Translations under genes and position numbers: made by a program
The notes under the pieces: generated by a model
Told to the model about the DNA's origin: nothing
The model's input: only the letters and a program-made list of their open reading frames with translations
Databases searched by the model: none
Part shown: positions 17,701 through 25,866 of the stretch, one piece after another
Position numbering within the stretch: the first letter of the stretch is position 1
Layout of the letters: each line of letters opens with the position of its first letter
Assembly (NCBI GenBank): GCA_029098505.1
Contig: JAQXOE010000051.1
Coordinates: forward strand, 1-58,305
Source of the DNA: Bacteroidales bacterium
GTDB lineage: Bacteria > Bacteroidota > Bacteroidia > Bacteroidales > UBA932
Direction: 5' to 3'
Length of the DNA stretch: 58,305 nt

Positions 17701-19647
17701 TTACTTTCTGTAAGCCTCAAGGCCGCTTTGGAGGAAGGCAATGAAGCCTTCGATGGAGAGGTCATACCCGCGGACCGGGACAAGTTGCTCACCATCAGGG
17801 GAAAGGAGCACATAGTTCGGCTGCGCGTTCACTCCCCACAGGGTCCTTGCCAGATATGAATTTGCCCTGCCGAGATCCTTGTAAACCTTCCCGCTCTGAG
17901 CATCGGTCACATAGTCTTTCTCGTCAAGTTTCTGTTTGTCATCGTTGTAGAGGGCTACTATAATGTAATCTTCGCGAAGGATTCTCAGCACCTCAGGGTC
18001 ACTCCAAACCCTCGCCTCCATCTCGCGGCAATTGACACAACCATGACCGGTGACATCCACAAAAACGGGCTTGTCTGCCTCTTTCGCTGCCTTAAGTCCC
18101 TCATCCAGAGTGAAATAACCGCTCAATCCCAAAGGAAGCTCAAGCCCGAATCTGTTCTCGCTGCTGCTTTCAGACACTTGATATGTGGCTGCTGAATTGC
18201 TTGACCCTGATGAGAGCACGAAATCCTGTGTGGTGATTGGAGGAAGGTAGCCGGAGAGGGCCTTGAGAGGAGCACCCCACATTCCCGGGATGAGATATAC
18301 TACAAACGAGAATACAGCAATAGCCAAAGTGAGTCTTGTTACTCCAATATACTCGACTTTTTCCTCTCCCTTGAATCTGATCTTGCCCAGAAGATAGAGA
18401 CCCAGCAGAGAAAATACGACTATCCAGATTGCGAGATATACCTCTCTGTCAAGTATTCCCCAATGGTAGGTCTGGTCTGCAGTACTGAGGAATTTTAGGC
18501 CGAGGGCAACTTCAATGAAGCCGAGCACCACCTTGACTGATGACAGCCAGCTTCCGCTGCTCTGCTTGAATTTCTTTATCAATGACGGGAAGAACGCGAG
18601 CAGGGTGAAAGGCAATGCGAAAGCAATCGAGAAAGCCAGCATAGTGACCATTGGTGCCCAGAACTCTCCCTGGGTGGATTTTATTAGGACGGTTCCCACA
18701 ATAGGTCCGGTGCAGCTGAAACTTACCAGCACGAGAGTAAGTGCAAGGAAGAAAATGCCTCCAAGACCGCCTTTGTCTGAATTTTTGTCTGCGGCATTGG
18801 TCCATTTCGACGGCAGGGTAATCTCGAAAGCACCGAAGAAGGACGCTGCGAATACCATAAAGACAATGAAGAATATGATGTTTGGAAGCCAATGGGTAGC
18901 CAGCCAGTTGAAGATGTCCGCAGTCACGGCATCACCTCCAATGACTCTTGTAAGCAGGATGATGATGGAGATAGGGACGGTGTAAAGAAGAACTATGAAC
19001 AGGCCGTACATACTGGCTTTGAATCGGCCCTGGGCCGGAGTCCCGCTGCCCTTCATAAAGAAGGAAACGGTCATTGGCACCATAGGGAATACGCAAGGGG
19101 TCAGCAGCATTGCAAATCCCCAGAGTATTGCTTCAAGGATAAGGCTCCAGATACTGCTGCCATTTTTATTGCCTCCGGCATTGTCGTCCGGGGCCTGGCT
19201 GACGGTCGCAGCCGCGGCAGCTTCTTTAGCTGCGCTCAGCGCAATATTGAAATCATAGTATTCGCTGCGGCATTGTCCGTGCTTGCAGGACACGGTGAAG
19301 ATGGTTCCGCTGTAACTGCCCTTGTCTGAAGTAAGTCTGAGCGGTTGAGTGAGCTTAATCAGCCCTTCATAAGCCTGATGACCATCAATGAGTTTGGTAT
19401 CAGTGCTTCCGTAGATAGCCTCGCTTTCTTCAGCCCCTTCGAGAACCACATCAAAGATTTCGGTAGGGGAAATTTCATCGTCGAGGGTGTAGGTATGGAA
19501 TTCGGGAGCTATATTGCCGGTAAAGATGACGTTGACGATATTATTCGCCTCATACTTCAATTCATAGTTCCAACTGATTATTGGTTCCTGGGCGAAGCAC
19601 AATACGGCATACAATAGGGTGGCAATTGTCAATAGGAATTTTTTCAT
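17701..19647 (-). CDS. dsbD: Thiol:disulfide interchange protein DsbD
   Basis: This 648-residue membrane protein carries electrons from cytoplasmic thioredoxin to periplasmic thiol proteins. The signal peptide is MKKFLLTIATLLYAVLCFAQ. The N-terminal alpha-type domain has C121 and C126 (SCKHGQC). The membrane domain has the paired cysteines C185 (TPCVFPM) and C312 (SCTGPIVG) in about eight helices. The C-terminal thioredoxin domain has C537 and C540 (GHGCVNC). All three cysteine pairs of a complete DsbD are present. It faces the Omp28-like operon tail to tail. Likely clients encoded nearby are the TlpA protein (11448-11939) and the Omp28-like protein (16355-17488); this is inference. Confidence 0.92.
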   Translation of the reverse strand: MKKFLLTIATLLYAVLCFAQEPIISWNYELKYEANNIVNVIFTGNIAPEFHTYTLDDEISPTEIFDVVLEGAEESEAIYGSTDTKLIDGHQAYEGLIKLTQPLRLTSDKGSYSGTIFTVSCKHGQCRSEYYDFNIALSAAKEAAAAATVSQAPDDNAGGNKNGSSIWSLILEAILWGFAMLLTPCVFPMVPMTVSFFMKGSGTPAQGRFKASMYGLFIVLLYTVPISIIILLTRVIGGDAVTADIFNWLATHWLPNIIFFIVFMVFAASFFGAFEITLPSKWTNAADKNSDKGGLGGIFFLALTLVLVSFSCTGPIVGTVLIKSTQGEFWAPMVTMLAFSIAFALPFTLLAFFPSLIKKFKQSSGSWLSSVKVVLGFIEVALGLKFLSTADQTYHWGILDREVYLAIWIVVFSLLGLYLLGKIRFKGEEKVEYIGVTRLTLAIAVFSFVVYLIPGMWGAPLKALSGYLPPITTQDFVLSSGSSNSAATYQVSESSSENRFGLELPLGLSGYFTLDEGLKAAKEADKPVFVDVTGHGCVNCREMEARVWSDPEVLRILREDYIIVALYNDDKQKLDEKDYVTDAQSGKVYKDLGRANSYLARTLWGVNAQPNYVLLSPDGEQLVPVRGYDLSIEGFIAFLQSGLEAYRK

Positions 19648-19673
19648 AAAACAGTCTTGATTTATAGATTCTG

Positions 19674-19681
19674 CAAATATA
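19674..19681 (-). promoter_or_regulatory. Candidate -7 element for dsbD
   Basis: The minus strand reads TATATTTG, an exact TAnnTTTG match, 26 bases before the dsbD ATG at 19647. No clear TTTG element is seen at the expected distance upstream. Confidence 0.45.
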
Positions 19682-19717
19682 CGCTTTTTCTGCCATATGC
19701 ACCCTCATTAAAAACGA

Positions 19718-19751
19718 AATCCCGGTTCTGTATTTGTGCAGAACCGGGATT
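19718..19751 (-). terminator. Terminator of the left SusC/SusD-protease module
   Basis: A perfect 13-bp stem, AATCCCGGTTCTG (19718-19730) with CAGAACCGGGATT (19739-19751), has an 8-base loop. Read on the minus strand it is followed by TCGTTTTT. It lies 37 bases after the PorV-like gene ending at 19789 and separates this module from dsbD. Confidence 0.85.
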
Positions 19752-19788
19752 GCGATTAGCTGTTGAATAGCGGGGATGATGGCCTGTA

Positions 19789-20622
19789 TTAAAACTTGAA
19801 ACCGAGCGAGAACATCATCGTTCCGCCGAGGGTGGGAGATGCGAAAATGTAGCTTCCCTCAAGACTGGCTCCGAACAGCTTCAAGCCGAGGCCCGCGCTC
19901 GCAAACGACGGCAGGGGAGCGCTCTTGCCCGCGTAACTGTACCCCGCGCGAAGGAAAGCAAGATTTTTGATGTTAAGCTCTCCTCCCAGGCTTGCCGCAA
20001 GCTCTCCAGAGAAGTAATAGTCAAATTCCGCCTCTGCTTTGAGCAATTGGCTGCAATACCCCACGCCGACAGTAGAATAAGATGGGAGGGCTCCAAGATT
20101 TCTAATCCCCAGCAAAGCAGACCAGAAGTCCTTTCTGTATACTACATTTGCATCTGCTGTGAAGGCATTTGAACTCAGAGAGGGGCTTGGTTTGGAGTTC
20201 AGTATCCTTACATTGATGTCAGCGGCCAAGAAAGGCAGAATCTTGGCTCCGACCCCTGCTTCAAGTTTCAGGTCGGCTCCCTTGTATTCTCCAACAGGCG
20301 CTCCATATTCGTTATACAGTGTCCCGCTCACCCTGTCCGAGATATGTGCCGCCTTGATTCGGGCTGAGAGAATTTTTCCGAAATTCATTCCGGCATTGAA
20401 CCCCATCAGCTTGTTGTTTGAGTTTTGGGGCGCCCAAATGCCGTATGAAACAGAAGCGGACAGGTGTTCGAAGCCGAAAGAATCAGCGCTCAAGCAAGCA
20501 TCCGAAAGTGCCATACCTGCACGGCTAATATCTGACGGTATCAGAAGTGAAGAAGCACTTTGCGCCGAGAGTGAAACATAGTACAGCACAAGGCTCAGAA
20601 TAATTGCCAATATTTTTCTCAT
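19789..20622 (-). CDS. PorV/PorQ-like outer-membrane beta-barrel (copy 2, left module)
   Basis: This 277-residue paralogue of the protein at 7792-8649 has a signal peptide (MRKILAIILSLVLYYVSLSA) and the same start motif (LLIPSDISRAGMALSDACLS). The shared pattern LYNEYGAPVGEYKGADLKLE and the terminal phenylalanine (MMFSLGFKF) support a barrel. It starts 6 bases after the subtilase stop codon and is the last gene of the left module, directly before the terminator at 19718-19751. The strict pairing with a T9SS-type subtilase suggests a dedicated export or attachment partner. T9SS core genes are not in this window, so this cannot be confirmed here. Confidence 0.65.
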   Translation of the reverse strand: MRKILAIILSLVLYYVSLSAQSASSLLIPSDISRAGMALSDACLSADSFGFEHLSASVSYGIWAPQNSNNKLMGFNAGMNFGKILSARIKAAHISDRVSGTLYNEYGAPVGEYKGADLKLEAGVGAKILPFLAADINVRILNSKPSPSLSSNAFTADANVVYRKDFWSALLGIRNLGALPSYSTVGVGYCSQLLKAEAEFDYYFSGELAASLGGELNIKNLAFLRAGYSYAGKSAPLPSFASAGLGLKLFGASLEGSYIFASPTLGGTMMFSLGFKF

Positions 20623-20628
20623 ATCACT

Positions 20629-23349
20629 CTACATCTTTATTACTGAATATATTCCGTCTGCCCCGAGACCTTCTGTCTTTACATAGTATTCTCCTTTTGG
20701 CAGCTCTGTCATATCGACAACAAAAGGAGTGAACGGGCCGGTGGCAGCCTCTTCATCTTTGAATACAAGCGCTCCGGCTCTATTGGTAATCAATACCTTC
20801 AGCTTTCCTTCTTCGGGCGAGCGTATATTGAGCTTGTCAGTTACGGGATTAGGGTATAAATCCACTGGACGACTGTCGTCCCTGACCAATACTGAGAAAG
20901 AGAAATCGCTTTGGAGTCCGCAAGCATCTTTAGCCTGGATGGAATACTCACAGCTTCCATATGCAAAGGACTTAATATTCAGGTTATTGCCTGCTACCGA
21001 CACTTTTACGACAGTAGTTCCTTTCTTTATTAATGAGTATTCCAGCTCCTCACCGTCTTCATCGCTGAAATGTTTGCTCAGGTCAATGACACAGTTGTCT
21101 TCCATACCGTTGAGGACTATGTTTGGAATGGCTTCCTTAATCACTGGCGCGTGGTTCTCCAGGACTGTGATGGTAAAAGGCTGGACTGTCGTGTCGTAAC
21201 CATCACAAACTTCAAGATTGAAGCTGTAGCTTGCTCCTTGCTCGAGTTCCATCGCTTTGACGGTGACAGTGGCGACACCATTATCAACAAGCAGCGAAAC
21301 AGCCTTATGGTCCGGAGTCAGACGACAAGTCAGCTTGTGGCCGTCAGGGTCGTAGAACTTGAAGTCCAAGATTGGCTCCTCGTGCGCCTTGCTTACTATA
21401 TCGGTACACGTAGGAGCCTCGATTATTGGCGGATTGTTGGCTCCCACAGAGAGGATTAACTCTTGCGAAAGAGCTGAATGCTCCCCGAGGTAGTTCACGG
21501 CGGCAATGCGTACATAATAATCGTTGCAGAACTCCAAATCATCGAGAATAATATTCATTAAGCTACCTGCAACACAATCCGAGCCCTTTATCTCTATGAT
21601 TTTGACCTCTTGTGAAGGGGATGAAGGATCAAGAGAAGAAAGAGAGGACTTGGAGATGAAAATATGGTAGGCAAATACAGGCTCATCAGACGGAACCATC
21701 CAGCTAAGAAGCGCTGAATTTGAATTCAACTCATAAGAGAATCCTTCAACCTCTCCCGGCACTTCTTCGCTATATGACATCGCAAGAGCCGTATTTACAA
21801 GGCCTTTTCCCAACTGACTTGGATAGGAGACATTGTACTTGGCTATGTCCACGGTGGATGAACAAATAATTTCTCGCAGCATCTCGCAAGTGAATCCCTG
21901 TCCCTGATAACGGCCAAGAAGGAGAGCAGCTATTCCTGAGACGTGAGGGCAAGCCATTGAGGATCCCTGCATATACCCGTATTCCCCATTGGCAATGGTG
22001 CTGAGTATCGTCTTGTCCTTATAGGCATCTCCTCCAGGAGCTGATACATCCACCCAGTCGCCATAGCAGGAATAGTAAGCTTTCCTATAATCCGGAGCCA
22101 GCGCAGCCACAGACAGAACCTTATCATATGAACAAATCGTATCATAGTCCAGATTGCTGTTGCCTGCAGCAAAAATGACTATTCCTCCTTTCATAGGAGA
22201 ATCGGGAAGCTGCTCTCCATTTTCATCGCAGCCTGCGTATTTGATGAAGTAGTCAATAGCTTCTTTCAAGTCTGATGGAATTTTCTTCGCCTTGAAGCTG
22301 TTGATTTCCTGCTCGCTGAGCTTTCCGTCACCGTCGGTGTCAGGATCGTAGCCCCAACTGTTTTGGGCAATGACAGCGCCGTGATCTGCCGCCCATTTGA
22401 TGGCACTTGCTCCGCTGCCACTTGAGCTGCCCGCGACTGTCTCGTCGAAAATACCGCAGGACATAATCTTCGCGCCTGGAATTCCGTTGGCGTAATCACC
22501 ACCCGCAACACCGCAGACTCCCAGGGCATTGTTATTGACAGCAGCGACGGTGCCTGCCACGTGGGTCCCGTGATTGCTTGGAACATTCTTTCCGCCATTG
22601 ACGAAATTCTTTCCGTGCGAGCCATCCTCTGAAGTCCACATATTCGCTTCCAGGTCGGGATGACCGCTGTCCACTATGCCGTCAACGACTGCCACAATCA
22701 CGTCTTTTTCTCCCTTGGGATAGTTTCTCCAGGCAGGAAATACATTAATGTCGCATCCTTCCATAGAACTGGTCATAGCCCCGTCATTGTAATAACTCCA
22801 CTGAGAGGGGAGTTGAGGGTCATTGAATGGAAGCCCGTAAGAGCGAGGAGACGGTATGGAGCAGTGCCGTTCAATGATATTGCCGATTTCTCTTGGAATC
22901 AGCTCATACTCTACAATTTCCACAGCAGAGCAATTGTTCAGCAGGCTCTCAGCATCCACAATATCCAGATCCTCAGCGTAATCAACATAATACCAGCGGT
23001 GCAGACCTTCTGCTCTGGTGCGTTCCTCGTATCGTCCCGCATCAGGGAAAACTCTTTCCATTCTGCTTGTTCCTACTATTGCAATAGGGTTTTCCTCACT
23101 TTTCACGCTGGTAGCCAGAAGAGATGCGTTCGCCGAGCAGGCTTCGATTTTGCTTACAAAACTATCCTTGAATTTTACGATAAGTCTGTCCGTATTGACG
23201 GTCTTCGAACTGAATGTAACTCCGCTTACCTTCGATGTGAACACTTCCATTCCTTCTTCTTCGTAGTCGGGTACTTCCGGATTTGCTGTCTGCTGGGAGC
23301 AGGCTATGCTTGAAAGTATCAATACGCAAAAGAAAAATAACTTCTTCAT
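20629..23349 (-). CDS. Subtilisin-like S8 lipoprotein peptidase with T9SS sorting domain (copy 2, left module)
   Basis: The 906-residue peptidase starts at the ATG at 23349, which gives the lipoprotein signal MKKLFFFCVLILSSIAC; the upstream in-frame ATG gives none. Catalytic residues are Asp223 (VVDGIVD), His260 (HGTHVAG), Asn397 (FAAGN) and Ser464 (GSSMACPHVSG). Residues 337-348 (DTDGDGKLSEQE) form a textbook EF-hand calcium loop between His and Asn. The remainder is fibronectin-like and cadherin-like repeats and a T9SS type A sorting domain (LYPNPVTDKLNI ... VLITNRAGALVF ... LPKGEYYVKT). Length and Asn/Ser positions are identical to the 8655-11375 copy, so these two are closer to each other than either is to the right-module copy. 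Probably surface-anchored. The target is unknown. Confidence 0.9.
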   Translation of the reverse strand: MKKLFFFCVLILSSIACSQQTANPEVPDYEEEGMEVFTSKVSGVTFSSKTVNTDRLIVKFKDSFVSKIEACSANASLLATSVKSEENPIAIVGTSRMERVFPDAGRYEERTRAEGLHRWYYVDYAEDLDIVDAESLLNNCSAVEIVEYELIPREIGNIIERHCSIPSPRSYGLPFNDPQLPSQWSYYNDGAMTSSMEGCDINVFPAWRNYPKGEKDVIVAVVDGIVDSGHPDLEANMWTSEDGSHGKNFVNGGKNVPSNHGTHVAGTVAAVNNNALGVCGVAGGDYANGIPGAKIMSCGIFDETVAGSSSGSGASAIKWAADHGAVIAQNSWGYDPDTDGDGKLSEQEINSFKAKKIPSDLKEAIDYFIKYAGCDENGEQLPDSPMKGGIVIFAAGNSNLDYDTICSYDKVLSVAALAPDYRKAYYSCYGDWVDVSAPGGDAYKDKTILSTIANGEYGYMQGSSMACPHVSGIAALLLGRYQGQGFTCEMLREIICSSTVDIAKYNVSYPSQLGKGLVNTALAMSYSEEVPGEVEGFSYELNSNSALLSWMVPSDEPVFAYHIFISKSSLSSLDPSSPSQEVKIIEIKGSDCVAGSLMNIILDDLEFCNDYYVRIAAVNYLGEHSALSQELILSVGANNPPIIEAPTCTDIVSKAHEEPILDFKFYDPDGHKLTCRLTPDHKAVSLLVDNGVATVTVKAMELEQGASYSFNLEVCDGYDTTVQPFTITVLENHAPVIKEAIPNIVLNGMEDNCVIDLSKHFSDEDGEELEYSLIKKGTTVVKVSVAGNNLNIKSFAYGSCEYSIQAKDACGLQSDFSFSVLVRDDSRPVDLYPNPVTDKLNIRSPEEGKLKVLITNRAGALVFKDEEAATGPFTPFVVDMTELPKGEYYVKTEGLGADGIYSVIKM

Positions 23350-23382
23350 ATAACGATAATCAAAGACAATGTTTAAACGACA

Positions 23383-23417
23383 AAGGAGGAATGCACGCAC
23401 TCACGTCCATCCTCCTT
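23383..23417 (-). terminator. Hairpin between lipoprotein and subtilase genes (left module)
   Basis: AAGGAGGA (23383-23390) pairs with TCCTCCTT (23410-23417), an 8-bp stem with a 19-base loop. On the minus strand it is followed by TGTCGTTT, a weak T tract. It lies in the 91-base gap before the subtilase start, matching the position of the stronger terminator at 35482-35512 in the right module. It may act as a partial terminator or as an RNA-stability hairpin. Confidence 0.5.
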
Positions 23418-23440
23418 CATCTTTCTATACTTACTAGGTG

Positions 23441-24304
23441 TTACTTCTTTTTGTAAGTTGCAGGACCGTACCAGTCTTCAGCTGACCCATCTGGCTTTAC
23501 AGTATAGAAGGCAGCTTCGCGTACCAGGCTCTTTGAGTCTTCACTGAGAGTAAGCACGTCGTAGTCAAGCACTGAACCCTCCAAATCTGACGCAAAGTAC
23601 ATTCTGCCACCCAAATTCATTGATGATCCTGTTGCAAGGATGATTTGATTGTTCTCGTTGTCAATTTGGCACTTGATATAGTTAAGTCCCTTGTCAACAG
23701 TGTTTCCTGAAGATTCATAATATGGCTCGATGTTGCCTACATAGCAGTAGTTCTCCGGGTCTTCCTTGTCAAGAGAAATGACAAGATTGCTCGAGTATTC
23801 ATCACCGAATGCAAGTGAAGTAACCTTTCCTGCCCAGTTTCCGGAAATTTTTCCGTAGAAAGGAACATCGGAAATATTAAGTTTCACTACATCTGAAAAA
23901 GAGCAACCGTATTGTGTTGATATACTAGCCTTGATGTAGTTTACTTTGTTGGCACTTACATTTGCTGCTATTTCATATGTTCCATCCTCGGTAATCACCA
24001 GGTCGCTGTTCTGGGTATTTGTGAAATCCTCCTTTTCACTTGACAGTACTCCGACTACTATTTTGCCGGCAGTCGCGCTCACTCCGCTTACAGTAACTTT
24101 TGTTGCTATATAGATTGAGCCCGATTCGATATCAAACTTCGCATTACCGGAAGGAGTGGCTGCAAAGCTTACCTCAGGGATGGCTCCCTGGTATGCATCC
24201 TCGAAACCTGCCTCAACTTCATACTTGCTGGGAGCCATTTTTGTACAGGCTGCCGCAAGAACTGCAAAAGCAATTACAGATGCTATTTTGACTGTATTTT
24301 TCAT
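23441..24304 (-). CDS. SusE/F-position lipoprotein (left module)
   Basis: The 287-residue lipoprotein has the signal MKNTVKIASVIAFAVLAAAC and starts at the ATG at 24304. The mature part begins with a short repeat-like beta region (EVSFAATPSGNAKFDIESGS) and ends with a domain around ISGNWAGKVTSLAFGDEYSS. No family is recognised with confidence. Its place directly after SusD (15-base gap) is that of SusE/SusF-type surface lipoproteins, which bind the ligand of the transporter. The counterpart in the right module (34624-35457) is a different sequence, so the two modules probably recognise different ligands; this is inference. Confidence 0.75.
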   Translation of the reverse strand: MKNTVKIASVIAFAVLAAACTKMAPSKYEVEAGFEDAYQGAIPEVSFAATPSGNAKFDIESGSIYIATKVTVSGVSATAGKIVVGVLSSEKEDFTNTQNSDLVITEDGTYEIAANVSANKVNYIKASISTQYGCSFSDVVKLNISDVPFYGKISGNWAGKVTSLAFGDEYSSNLVISLDKEDPENYCYVGNIEPYYESSGNTVDKGLNYIKCQIDNENNQIILATGSSMNLGGRMYFASDLEGSVLDYDVLTLSEDSKSLVREAAFYTVKPDGSAEDWYGPATYKKK

Positions 24305-24319
24305 AATTTGCTTCTAATC

Positions 24320-25849
24320 TTAATTTACTTCTTTAGCTCCGGAAATCCACTCGTTCTGCTCTTCCTCGGTAATGTTTGGATTATTCTGCATTTCCTGCTT
24401 AGGAATCTGGAAATTCCAGCTCTTTGCGTGAGCAGGGAATACGAACTGAGCGGCTACAGTGTGGTTGGTGCCGGAATACTTTCTGTCAACTGCGAGCCCG
24501 TTTCTTCTGAGGTCGAAGTACTCGAATCCTTCACCCCAAAGCTCGATTCTTCTTTGGAGAAGAATGTCGTCAATGCTTACGGAAGAATAGTTCCAAGCAG
24601 GGTCTCGCTTTTCCATAAGTTCTTTGAGGGTTGAAGCTGCCTGTCCATCACCGAGACGTGCGTGAGCTTCAGCTGCGATTAGAATCATCTCGGACTTGCG
24701 CATATAAGTGTAGTCCTGCAGCCATGAAGCCATATAACCGAACTTTCTTGCAGCGTAAGGGAGTTTGCCTCCGGTTGTTGCAGCATCGGCATCTCCTTCA
24801 GGTCCATTGAAAAGGCTCTTGCGGAAATCGCTTTCCGGTATGGCATCATAGAGGCTGCGGTCGATACAGTGAACGCTCTGGCCAACACCGCCGTAGCCTG
24901 AACAGTCGTTGCTCAAATGAGAGAAGAATGAAGCGTATGCGGTCTGAGTCTCGGTGTTGTGGTTAAAGCCCCACATAACCTCGTTGTCCTCAAGCTCCAT
25001 AAAACCAGAATGAAGGCGAGTGTTGTCCATAAGATCGAAGCCGTTCTGGGCCGCAGTAGCTGCTTCGATAGCCTTGTCCCACTGCTGTGTGAGCAGGTAG
25101 TAGCGGGCTGCAATACCCTGGGCTACCTCGTAGTTGACCTGATTCTTGTCGCCACCACGGTCATAACCATCGAGAAGAGAAAGTGAAGAGGCAAGGTCTG
25201 ACTCGATCTGCTCGCAGAGATCCTTCATAGTGTTGCGGCCTCCCTTGGCTGATGCTTCTTCAGTACTCTTGCCGTCACGTACTGCATATACGATAGGCAC
25301 TGCAGGAGCTTCAAGCCTGAAAGACGCTGACGGAGTCGTTCCGGTAACAGGATCCTGGAATATCTGGATAAGATAATAGTAGCTCATCGCACGCAGTGCA
25401 TAAGCTTGGCCGAGATAACCGCAAAGTGTAGGATTGGTCGGATCCTCCTCGCTAAAGAAGTCGATGACTTCATTGCACTTCTTGATCAGAGTGTAGTAAA
25501 AATTCCAGTACTGATAAGGACGACGGTAGTCGTATTGGCCGTAATCGTGGTTAATGTCAAAGGTTCCCCAGTTCCAGGTGCCGCAGATGGCAATGTCCAG
25601 GCCCATCATATCAAGGTTATAGAGACATCCGAGATGTCCGAAATCACCGTGGGAGCCGCCTCCTGTATTGAACTGAACCATCCAGGAGTAGAAGCCGTTT
25701 ACATAAGAGGTGAGGAATTCAGGGCTCTCCTCGACTATGGCTGCGGCCTGGCTGCCGGAAAGTCTTTCGGAGTCGCTGACTTCAAAGGCCTTCTCGCAGG
25801 AAGAAAGAACGAGCACGAGAGAAGCCAATATTGCAAAGTATTTTTTCAT
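24320..25849 (-). CDS. SusD/RagB-family surface lipoprotein (left module)
   Basis: The 509-residue lipoprotein has the signal MKKYFAILASLVLVLSSC and the SusD-type TPR-like helices (GYLGQAYALRAMSYYYLIQI). The conserved C-terminal region includes RRIELWGEGFEYFDLRRNGL and ends with the motif FPIPKQE in variant form (WNFQIPKQEMQNNPNI). It forms the lid of the SusC transporter and captures substrate at the cell surface. It follows susC after 17 bases. Residues that would reveal the ligand are not recognisable by eye, but the neighbouring secreted protease fits a peptide or glycoprotein substrate. Confidence 0.93.
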   Translation of the reverse strand: MKKYFAILASLVLVLSSCEKAFEVSDSERLSGSQAAAIVEESPEFLTSYVNGFYSWMVQFNTGGGSHGDFGHLGCLYNLDMMGLDIAICGTWNWGTFDINHDYGQYDYRRPYQYWNFYYTLIKKCNEVIDFFSEEDPTNPTLCGYLGQAYALRAMSYYYLIQIFQDPVTGTTPSASFRLEAPAVPIVYAVRDGKSTEEASAKGGRNTMKDLCEQIESDLASSLSLLDGYDRGGDKNQVNYEVAQGIAARYYLLTQQWDKAIEAATAAQNGFDLMDNTRLHSGFMELEDNEVMWGFNHNTETQTAYASFFSHLSNDCSGYGGVGQSVHCIDRSLYDAIPESDFRKSLFNGPEGDADAATTGGKLPYAARKFGYMASWLQDYTYMRKSEMILIAAEAHARLGDGQAASTLKELMEKRDPAWNYSSVSIDDILLQRRIELWGEGFEYFDLRRNGLAVDRKYSGTNHTVAAQFVFPAHAKSWNFQIPKQEMQNNPNITEEEQNEWISGAKEVN

Positions 25850-25866
25850 TTTTCTGTTCTCCTAAA

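Noticed and set aside
17638..17859. Small plus-strand open frame between the strong terminator and dsbD
   Set aside because: It overlaps the 3' end of dsbD, has no signal, domain or promoter, and follows a terminator.
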